A stretch of DNA of 39,045 bases from CAYSWH01 sp964434775 (lineage in GTDB: Bacteria > Patescibacteriota > JACMRA01): the NCBI GenBank assembly GCA_964434775.1, contig CAYSWH010000014.1, positions 1 to 39,045 on the forward strand, read 5' to 3'. The notes below the pieces were generated by a model that searched no databases, was not told where the DNA came from, and saw only the letters and a program-made list of their open reading frames with translations. The position numbers were made by a program, and so were the translations under genes. Shown one piece after another: positions 33,132-39,045 of the stretch. How positions within the stretch are numbered: position 1 is the first letter of the stretch; each line of letters starts with the position of its first letter.

Positions 33132-34085
33132 ATGATCTCAAACTACCAAATTAACTTTCCAGTAATCAAAACCCGTTTTGAGGAAACCAAAGATGAAAAT
33201 ACCTATAAGTTGGTTATAGAGCCGTTGTTGCCCGGATTTGGTTATACGCTTGGAAACTCTCTTCGAAGAATACTTTTATCCTCTATCCCAGGTTATGCTG
33301 TTACTAAAATCAAAATTAACAATACTACCCACGAATATCAAGGGATTGAAGGAGTTGTAGAAGATGTAATGGACATTATATTGAATCTCAAAAGATTAAG
33401 GTGTAAAATTATTACTGATGACGAAAAAATTCTTTTGAGGCTTAACAAAAAGGGCTCGGGAGAAGTAAAGGCCAAAGATTTTGAAAAAAACTCTCAAGCG
33501 GAAGTAATTAATCCTGATTTATATATTTGCTCTCTGGACAAGAACGGCGAGGTGGATATCGAAGTCGAAGTCTCCAAAGGAATCGGCTACTTACCTGTTG
33601 AGCAGATCCAGGATAAAGAAATCGGTACCCTATCAAACTTCATTAACGTTGATGCCCTTTTTTCTCCGGTAGAAAACGTCTCCTTTGAAGTGGAAAAAGT
33701 TAGAGTGGGAGAGAAAACCAATTTTGACAAGATTGAATTACTCTACACCTCAGACGGAACTGTTGACCCTAAAGAGATTGCCAATTTTACGTTTAACTTG
33801 GCAGTAGACCTTTTTCAAAAAATTCACTCCAGCTTTAACGCCGAAAAAGATTCCGCAGAAGTAGTTGCAAAGCAACAAAATACACCTTTAAAATCAAAAC
33901 CCGAGGAAAACAACTCGGAGGATGAAATAGATTTACCAAAAAGGATTAAGAATAATTTAGAAAAGAACGGTATTACAACAAATCAACAACTCTTGGAAAA
34001 GAAAGAGGAAGTAAAAGATTATTCCGGAATTACCGAAAAGGCCTTAGTCACCATAACTGAATATATTGAAAAGATTTCAAAATAA
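33132..34085 (+). CDS. rpoA: DNA-directed RNA polymerase subunit alpha
   Basis: 317 aa. The N-terminal domain contains LLPGFGYTLGNSLRRILLSSIPGYAV and later GIGYLPVEQ and LLYTSDGTVDPKEI; it dimerises and nucleates polymerase assembly. After a charged linker the C-terminal domain (LPKRIKNNLEKNGITTNQQLL...SGITEKALVTI) keeps the arginine and asparagine equivalent to E. coli R265 and N268, so UP-element binding is possible. rpoA normally lies between rpsD and rplQ; here a tRNA precedes and a membrane protein follows. Confidence 0.97.
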   Translation: MISNYQINFPVIKTRFEETKDENTYKLVIEPLLPGFGYTLGNSLRRILLSSIPGYAVTKIKINNTTHEYQGIEGVVEDVMDIILNLKRLRCKIITDDEKILLRLNKKGSGEVKAKDFEKNSQAEVINPDLYICSLDKNGEVDIEVEVSKGIGYLPVEQIQDKEIGTLSNFINVDALFSPVENVSFEVEKVRVGEKTNFDKIELLYTSDGTVDPKEIANFTFNLAVDLFQKIHSSFNAEKDSAEVVAKQQNTPLKSKPEENNSEDEIDLPKRIKNNLEKNGITTNQQLLEKKEEVKDYSGITEKALVTITEYIEKISK

Positions 34086-34090
34086 TCATT

Positions 34091-34525
34091 ATGCCTGAAA
34101 TACATTGGGATAAATTTCTTTCTTTGGATTATTGGTTGGAAGGAGTATCAGGTTCAGCAAGGTATACTCCGGTAATCTTGCCGGATAGTCCTTTCTTTTG
34201 GTTTTTCTTAGTATTTTTTGCCATGTTGGCAATTATCGGTGTCTGGATGAAGGTAGGAAGATATTATATCAATTTGGAGCATCCGCTGCAAACAAAAATA
34301 CCCTTTTGGAGCGATAATCTACTGGCCATGGGACTTTTAGGTCTGTTCTGGTTTGTCCTGCGACAATTCGGAGTGCAGTTTTTAGGGGCTAGGTTTTGGC
34401 TTCTGGTAGGCTTGGCTTGGTTTGTTGTAGTTGCTGTTTTAGCTGCACGGTATTTTAAAGATTTTTACAATCTAGAATACCTATATTACAAAAAGAAGGC
34501 GGAAGAGAGGAAGGTCTCACCATAA
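34091..34525 (+). CDS. Small membrane protein downstream of rpoA, function unknown
   Basis: 144 aa. I do not recognise the family. Three hydrophobic helices are visible at about residues 33-55 (FFWFFLVFFAMLAIIGVWM), 77-95 (LLAMGLLGLFWFVLRQFG) and 102-122 (FWLLVGLAWFVVVAVLAARYF). The N-terminus has an amphipathic, aromatic region (HWDKFLSLDYWLEG) and the C-terminus a short charged tail (YYKKKAEERK). It starts 5 bp after the rpoA stop (ATTATG), so it is almost surely co-transcribed and perhaps translationally coupled with rpoA. It takes the place where rplQ would stand. Confidence 0.75.
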   Translation: MPEIHWDKFLSLDYWLEGVSGSARYTPVILPDSPFFWFFLVFFAMLAIIGVWMKVGRYYINLEHPLQTKIPFWSDNLLAMGLLGLFWFVLRQFGVQFLGARFWLLVGLAWFVVVAVLAARYFKDFYNLEYLYYKKKAEERKVSP

Positions 34526-34694
34526 TTATTTCCAACGATCTTTTGTGAAGGGTTGTTTAATTGCAGATTCGTTGCCTGATTTTACAAACACAACGGCAAA
34601 AAATTAAACTGAAGAGATAGACATGGAGGCCATTTTAGAATTTTCGTCTATTTACTCCAAGTGTTATCCGAAAAGTTGGTATATGGGAACATAT

Positions 34695-34893
34695 AGTCGA
34701 TTCGAACATAACCTATACACCTGTCACGGCGAACTTGCTTCGGCATCTCTTGGAATAGATCCTGAAATAAATTCAGGATGACGTCGACTTTTCAGGATGA
34801 TAGGTTGCAAATTCAGGATGATAACTTGGCAAGTGACGGAGAAATTTGGAAATGTCTAGGTTTAAGAGGGGACGGCTATATTATTTTGGTATG
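34695..34893 (+). repeat. Dispersed repeat, copy 1 (most complete)
   Basis: It contains CGAACATAACCTATAC, a hairpin of the type CGGCGAAC...TTCGGCATCTC, a perfect hairpin CCTGAA ATAAA TTCAGG (34761-34777), then two more TTCAGGATGA units, then AACTTGGCAAGTGACGG and TCTAGGTTTAAGAGGGG. The first half matches 36757-36862; the last 66 bp match the inverted sequence at 38979-39045. Confidence 0.85.
34772..34821 (+). repeat. Tandem TTCAGGATGA units inside repeat copy 1
   Basis: TTCAGGATGA occurs at 34772, 34791 and 34812, spaced 19-21 bp. Copy 2 has only one TTCAGG there, so copy 1 carries a local expansion. Confidence 0.8.
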
Positions 34894-35013
34894 TCAATAG
34901 ATTATTTTTAGTCACAAGACGGAGAATTTGGGTTGGAGCTTTCAAACATTAGTCAAGCAGTTGCCAAAAGTTTTAAATTGAGCAACTGTAGGAATAAATC
35001 AAATAATAATTGT

Positions 35014-36573
35014 ATGGATAAAGTATTAATACTAGATTTCGGCTCTCAATTTACTAAGTTAATTGCTCGTAGAATTCGAGAATTAGACGTTTATTCCGAG
35101 ATTCATCCTTTTGACTATGACTTGGAGAAGATCAAAGCAGATAAGGAGGTTAAAGCGATTATTTTATCCGGTGGACCAAGTAGTGTTTACGACAAGGATT
35201 CCCCTTCTTTAGATAAAAAGTTGTTGGAACTTGGCCTACCCTTACTTGGAATTTGTTATGGGTTGCAAGTAATTGGCTGTAATCTGGGAGCCAAGGTAGA
35301 AGGTGCTGATTCCCGAGAGTACGGGAAAGCGGAAATAAGCATAATTAAACAAAACTCAATTTTTTCCTGTTTAGATACTACGGAGACGGTTTGGATGAGT
35401 CACGGAGACCATCTGGTTACCCTACCGGAGGGTTTTGAATGCCTGGCTTCAACTGACAACTGTCCATTAGCAGCTATTGGAAATTCTGAAAAGAAAATAT
35501 TCGGCATCCAGTTTCATCCCGAGGTAGCTCACACCCCTAAAGGCACCACAGTTTTAAAAAACTTTCTATTTCAGATTGCCGGTATTAAACCGGAATGGAC
35601 GGTGAGTAATTTTTTGGAAACTAAAGTCCAAGAGATTAGAGAACAGGTCGGCGAAGTAAGGGTCTTGTGTGCTCTAAGCGGAGGTGTGGATTCAGCTGTT
35701 ACAGCAGCCTTGATTAATAGGGCTGTCGGTTCAAAATTGCAGTGCGTGTTTGTGGATCACGGTCTTTTGAGATTAAATGAGCGAGAGGAAGTCGAGCAAG
35801 CCTTTCGAGAAAGCTTGGGTCTCAATTTGCAAGTGGTAGATGCCTCCAAGACCTTTTTGGACCTCCTGGCAGGGGTAACAGACCCGGAAAAGAAAAGAAA
35901 GATAATCGGTAAAACTTTTATTGAGGTATTTGAAAAGGAGAGTTTAAGACTGGGAGACTTTGATTATCTGGCCCAAGGCACCCTCTACCCGGATGTTATA
36001 GAAAGTAGTGTGGCCGGTAAATCAGCTGCTCACACAATCAAATCTCATCATAATGTCGGCGGCTTGCCGGAAAAAATGAATTTTAAGCTGTTAGAACCTT
36101 TGAAGGAACTCTTTAAAGATGAAGTTAGAGAATTAGGCAGGCAACTTGGCTTGCCGGCAAAAATAGTCCAAAGGCACCCCTTCCCCGGACCCGGCCTGGC
36201 CGTGAGAGTTATTGGACAGATTGACAATCAATCCCTGGAGATACTGAGAAAGGCCGATAATATATTTATCCAAGAGCTTAAAACCACAAGTAATCCGGAA
36301 ACAGGAAAAACTTTGTACGAAGAGGTTTGGCAAGCCTTTGCCGTCTTAACTGAGGTGAAATCCGTGGGTGTTATGGGAGATGGTCGAACTTACGAGAATT
36401 TACTAGGCTTGAGAGCAGTAACCGCTAGTGACGGGATGACCGCCGATTGGGCCAGATTGCCATATAATTTCTTAGAAAAAGTATCCAACCGAATAATCAA
36501 TGAAGTCAAAGGTGTCAACCGGGTAGTTTACGATATTTCCAGCAAACCACCTTCTACAATTGAGTGGGAATAG
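35014..36573 (+). CDS. guaA: GMP synthase (glutamine-hydrolysing)
   Basis: 519 aa. It makes GMP from XMP, ATP and glutamine. The class I glutamine amidotransferase domain has C81 in LLGICYGLQ and H168/E170 in IQFHPEVAHT. The ATP pyrophosphatase domain has the PP-loop SGGVDS at 222-227. The dimerisation domain ends with RVVYDISSKPPSTIEWE, as in full-length enzymes. ATG at 35014 (GTATG) is chosen because it starts exactly at MDKVLILDFGSQFTKLIARR, not the longer upstream frame. Repeat copies lie on both sides. Confidence 0.98.
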   Translation: MDKVLILDFGSQFTKLIARRIRELDVYSEIHPFDYDLEKIKADKEVKAIILSGGPSSVYDKDSPSLDKKLLELGLPLLGICYGLQVIGCNLGAKVEGADSREYGKAEISIIKQNSIFSCLDTTETVWMSHGDHLVTLPEGFECLASTDNCPLAAIGNSEKKIFGIQFHPEVAHTPKGTTVLKNFLFQIAGIKPEWTVSNFLETKVQEIREQVGEVRVLCALSGGVDSAVTAALINRAVGSKLQCVFVDHGLLRLNEREEVEQAFRESLGLNLQVVDASKTFLDLLAGVTDPEKKRKIIGKTFIEVFEKESLRLGDFDYLAQGTLYPDVIESSVAGKSAAHTIKSHHNVGGLPEKMNFKLLEPLKELFKDEVRELGRQLGLPAKIVQRHPFPGPGLAVRVIGQIDNQSLEILRKADNIFIQELKTTSNPETGKTLYEEVWQAFAVLTEVKSVGVMGDGRTYENLLGLRAVTASDGMTADWARLPYNFLEKVSNRIINEVKGVNRVVYDISSKPPSTIEWE

Positions 36574-37032
36574 AATCGTGATTTATTGCTAATCCACATT
36601 AAATTAGACACTCCCAAATTTCACTTTTTTGAAAAGGGCGGTAATGCCAACCATCAAAAGGTTTTTTGAAAAGATTATCTAAATTAAAGGGGTTTTGCCG
36701 TATACATTCTATTAGTAAATTAACTAGACACTTGTTGTATGGAACTTTTTTGGTACAGTCGGTCCGAACATAACCTATACTCACTTGTCATGTCGAACCT
36801 GTTTCGGCATCTCTATAGTGATGAGGATGCCCTGAAATAAATTCAGGAACAACTTGGCAATTGTTCAGATGAAATAAAATTAGCTGTAGTCGGTTTGATT
36901 TGTGAAACGCAAAGACGGTCGATTTAAATTATACTCCCTCAAATATCCTGAAATGATTGCAAGAGTATGTTTTCCGATAATCAACAAGATTGACAAATCC
37001 TGAAAAATAGAGGTTTCTTAGCCTTAAGAAGT
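36574..37032. other. 459-bp gene-free stretch between guaA and the UDG gene
   Basis: No convincing gene; a 61-codon minus frame overlaps the repeat and has no protein features. It holds repeat copy 2 at 36757-36862. No clear terminator for guaA or promoter for the UDG gene was found. Confidence 0.55.
36757..36862 (+). repeat. Dispersed repeat, copy 2
   Basis: Aligns with copy 1 over CGAACATAACCTATAC, TCGAAC...TTCGGCATCTC, the identical hairpin CCTGAAATAAATTCAGG (36831-36847) and AACTTGGCAA. It lacks the TCTAGGTTTAAGAGGGG end. Confidence 0.85.
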
Positions 37033-37731
37033 ATGGAATTTCCTATTAGATCAGAATTGAATGAATTAACGGCTTCGGAGATCGGTGAGTTGATGGAGTC
37101 TCTGGATACCTGCCCGCTCAAAAATTCCGGGACCAGGGTGGTACATCCTGTGGGCGACGGTAGTAGTAAAATCATGCTTATCGGAGAAGCACCCGGGGCA
37201 AAAGAAGATGAGCAAGGGGAACCTTTTGTGGGTGCTGCAGGAAAGATACTGAATCAAGAACTTTTGCCGAGCGTGGGTTTGAGTAGAAAGAATATCTACC
37301 TAACCAACATTGTAAAATGTCGTCCTCCGGGAAACAGGGATCCCCTGCCGGAAGAAAAAGAGGCCTGGAGCGTTGTTCTTTTGGCAGAAATAATCAGCTT
37401 GAAACCAAATTTGATAGTATGTCTGGGTAGGCACTCCTTTAATTTTTTCTTTCCCACAGGGAGAATCAGCCAAGCTCACGGTCGAGTTTTGGATTTACAA
37501 TTAACTGTCAAGAAGACTCAAAAAATACTACCTCTCTACCATCCGGCAGCAGCTCTGTATAACCCAAGTATGAAAAGTATACTCAAGCAAGACTTTTTGG
37601 TAATCAAAGATTATATTGACTTTGAGCCTACCACAATCACCGAAGAGATGAAAATGACAGGTTTAAATGCTTCTCCCCAAAAAGAAGAAAAACCGCAAAG
37701 AGAAGAGGAGTCAAACGGAGCCTTATTCTAA
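37033..37731 (+). CDS. Family-4-like uracil-DNA glycosylase with an incomplete Fe-S cysteine set
   Basis: 232 aa. It should remove uracil from DNA as the first step of base excision repair. The active-site motif GEAPGAKEDEQGEPFVGAAG, NIVKCRPPGNRDP and the second motif YHPAAAL are present. Family 4 enzymes bind a 4Fe-4S cluster with four cysteines. Two are kept here (C27 in DTCPL and C96 in VKCRPP), but the first of the N-terminal CxxC pair is leucine and the fourth, expected at about 111-112 (EAWSVV), is missing. A charged tail ends the protein. Its start has GTATG context. Confidence 0.88.
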   Translation: MEFPIRSELNELTASEIGELMESLDTCPLKNSGTRVVHPVGDGSSKIMLIGEAPGAKEDEQGEPFVGAAGKILNQELLPSVGLSRKNIYLTNIVKCRPPGNRDPLPEEKEAWSVVLLAEIISLKPNLIVCLGRHSFNFFFPTGRISQAHGRVLDLQLTVKKTQKILPLYHPAAALYNPSMKSILKQDFLVIKDYIDFEPTTITEEMKMTGLNASPQKEEKPQREEESNGALF

Positions 37732-37839
37732 CTCCGGTCATTAGGTTTAGAATTATGAGTTGTTTTTCATATCATACCAACTATATTGTTTCTGATTTTT
37801 CCCCTTTGATTAGAGATTTTTATGAAATATCAGTCTTGA

Positions 37840-37855
37840 CAAAACACGTGTTTTG
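37840..37855. repeat. CAAAACACGTGTTTTG palindrome, copy 5 (perfect)
   Basis: A perfect palindrome in the 155-bp gap before the exonuclease gene. The overlapping TTGACA at 37836-37841 has no -10 at a suitable distance. Confidence 0.9.
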
Positions 37856-37886
37856 ACTCTTCCTTGAAACAACAAAAACACCCGTT

Positions 37887-38456
37887 ATGAATTACGTTAC
37901 TTTTGATATTGAAACCTACAATCCGAGCAAACAAAACAAAATTGATACCGAAAAAATGAGGGCTTCGGTAGTGGGAGCTTACGTCAGTTGGATTGACGAA
38001 TACATTGCTTTTTTGGAAGACGAAGTCAAAGATTTTTTGAACTTACTCAGACAATGTGATCTGGTAGTGGGTTATAATCATCTTTACTTTGATCTGCCGG
38101 TGCTTCAAAAATACTCCGATTGGGATCTAGGTAAACTTCCCGGTTACGATATCATGTTGGAAATTGAGAAAAAGCTGGGTTTTAAGCTCAAGCTGGATGA
38201 TGTTTGTAAGGTTAATCTGGGAACCAAAAAGACTGACTCCTTTGAAAAGTACAAGCATTATTATTGGGAAGGAAAATGGAAAGAGCTAATTGACTATTGT
38301 ATGAATGATGTTCGTTTGACTGAGGAGATTTTCCGAATGATTACCGCCACCCAAACTTTAAAATACAACGATTTGATTGAGATCAAGGAAGTGGTTTTGG
38401 ATAAGCCTCAAAGCGGTAAAGTGGAGATAGACTTACAGACCGAAAGTATTTTTTAG
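37887..38456 (+). CDS. DEDDy-type 3'-5' exonuclease-like protein
   Basis: 189 aa with an RNase H/DnaQ-like fold. The four acidic metal ligands are visible: D7 and E9 in TFDIET, D69 in GYNHLYFDLPVL, and D141 in YCMNDVRLT, where Y137 gives the YxxxD form of the DEDDy class. Such domains degrade DNA or RNA from the 3' end; the substrate cannot be told. It resembles YprB-type ribonuclease H-like proteins. It lies 1 bp before the HhH-BRCT gene, so they are coupled, and starts in GTTATG context. Confidence 0.85.
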   Translation: MNYVTFDIETYNPSKQNKIDTEKMRASVVGAYVSWIDEYIAFLEDEVKDFLNLLRQCDLVVGYNHLYFDLPVLQKYSDWDLGKLPGYDIMLEIEKKLGFKLKLDDVCKVNLGTKKTDSFEKYKHYYWEGKWKELIDYCMNDVRLTEEIFRMITATQTLKYNDLIEIKEVVLDKPQSGKVEIDLQTESIF

Positions 38457-38457
38457 T

Positions 38458-38898
38458 ATGCGGGCCACGGAATTTTTGAAAGAACTAAAAAAACTTAACA
38501 AAGAGGATTTGGTTGAGATTAAGGGCATAGGAGACGTCCTAGCTCAAAATATCGAGGACTTTTTTAACTCGCCCAGGTATCAAAAACTCCTTCAAGGCTT
38601 TGCCGAGCTGGAAAACCAAGGAAACTCGTTAGACATTAGGTCCAACCTTACAAACCACGATCAAAATAAACTTCTCTCAAGTAAATCCGTGTGTATCACC
38701 GGCACCTTTGAAATCTCCAGAGACAAGATCAAGGAAACCCTTGAACAAAACGGAGCCAAAGTCACCAACACCGTAACCTCCAACACCGATTATCTACTAG
38801 TCGGAGAAAACCCCGGAAGTAAAGTTGATAAAGCCAAAAAAGTCGGAGTGGAAATAGTCACCGATTTAGAAAAATTTTTGAAGATGTTGCGGGGGTAG
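38458..38898 (+). CDS. Stand-alone HhH-BRCT protein resembling the C-terminus of LigA
   Basis: 146 aa. Residues 1-50 hold a helix-hairpin-helix (LVEIKGIGDVLAQNIEDFF), followed by the linker FAELENQG and from about 70 a BRCT domain (SVCITGTFEISRDKIKETLEQNGAKV, DYLLVGENPGSKVDKAKKVGVEIV). The order and wording match the last part of NAD-dependent DNA ligase, but the adenylation, OB and zinc domains are absent. The frame starts with its own ATG (GTATG) 1 bp after the exonuclease stop. It could bind DNA ends or nicks and guide the exonuclease, or be a relic of ligA; the coupling favours a functional gene. Confidence 0.8.
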   Translation: MRATEFLKELKKLNKEDLVEIKGIGDVLAQNIEDFFNSPRYQKLLQGFAELENQGNSLDIRSNLTNHDQNKLLSSKSVCITGTFEISRDKIKETLEQNGAKVTNTVTSNTDYLLVGENPGSKVDKAKKVGVEIVTDLEKFLKMLRG

Positions 38899-38978
38899 TT
38901 CTAAGCTCTCTGGTCTATGGATGCTCAGCTTGTCTCTTCAATATTCGGTAAGTTCTCAGGGTTTTTTATTTCTGTTGT

Positions 38979-39045
38979 CATAGTATATTTTATAGCTAAC
39001 CCCTCTTAAACCTAGACATTTTCAAATTCCACTCCGTCATTTGCC
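38979..39045 (-). repeat. Dispersed repeat, copy 3 (inverted, cut by window edge)
   Basis: The reverse complement contains GGCAAATGACGGAG, AATGTCTAGGTTTAAGAGG and AGCTATA, close to 34828-34893 in copy 1. Only the 3' third of the repeat is inside the window. Confidence 0.8.

Larger units (their letters stand above)
34526..35013. other. 488-bp gene-free stretch before guaA, occupied by a dispersed repeat
   Basis: No gene is seen. Most of the stretch (about 34695-34893) is copy 1 of a repeat shared with 36757-36862 and, inverted, with the right end of the window. Confidence 0.6.

Noticed and set aside
34933..35013. Longer N-terminus of guaA from 34933
   Set aside because: The conserved GuaA start begins at ATG 35014; the added residues have no counterpart in the family.
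36599..36784. 61-codon minus frame after guaA
   Set aside because: It overlaps repeat copy 2 and has no protein-like pattern.
37836..37860. TTGACA overlapping the palindrome as promoter for the exonuclease gene
   Set aside because: No -10-like hexamer at 15-19 nt.

Overview
The window looks like a chromosomal piece of a small-genome bacterium of the Candidate Phyla Radiation (Patescibacteria). The signs are AT-rich DNA, short intergenic gaps, a membrane-anchored baseplate-J-like surface protein of the kind common in CPR genomes, a ComEC core without its nuclease domain, compact ribosomal proteins, and no uL29 or uL30 gene where they are expected. UGA is an ordinary stop (several genes end in TGA, and a release factor 2 gene is present), so the code-25 lineages (Gracilibacteria/SR1) are excluded. 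I cannot name the phylum.

Layout. 1-1326 (minus): a PD-(D/E)XK/DUF5655 protein cut by the left edge and a 70-codon Mrr_N-type winged-helix fragment. 1327-1958: no gene seen. 1959-5558 (plus): an M16 peptidase homologue that has lost its zinc motif, then topA. 5800-10868 (minus): ComEC core, a small unknown gene, prfB, a baseplate-J-like surface protein and tRNA-Glu(CTC). 11284-13731 (plus): aspartate-semialdehyde dehydrogenase, a shikimate-kinase-like gene and type I dehydroquinase. 13889-16739 (minus): a LysM/M23 cell-wall protein and recA. 17165-20012 (plus): a secreted lysozyme-like protein, a ComF-like phosphoribosyltransferase, a LOG-family protein and a CAP-domain protein. 20038-22945 (minus): a very divergent homocitrate/isopropylmalate-synthase-like protein and ruvB. 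23393-32993 (plus): a long ribosomal-protein operon. Then tRNA-Ile(GAT), rpoA and a membrane protein, guaA, a family-4-like uracil-DNA glycosylase, a DEDDy exonuclease and a stand-alone HhH-BRCT protein.

The ribosomal operon departs from the near-universal order in several ways: uS19 precedes uL2, uS17 precedes uL16, uL29 is missing, and EF-Ts and bL25 stand between uS5 and uL15. There is no secY, and rpoA follows a tRNA without uS13/uS11/uS4 before it or bL17 after it.

Four signals cut across genes. (1) The 16-bp palindrome CAAAACACGTGTTTTG occurs four times perfectly and once imperfectly, both between and inside genes; its centre is the CACGTG core of parS. (2) By my count about 36 of 46 start codons have T at -1 (TATG) and almost none has a Shine-Dalgarno sequence. 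(3) A dispersed repeat of about 200 bp surrounds guaA, and an inverted partial copy lies at the right edge. (4) Perfect TTGACA boxes precede several transcription units. Gene names rest on motif recognition by eye; no database search was run.
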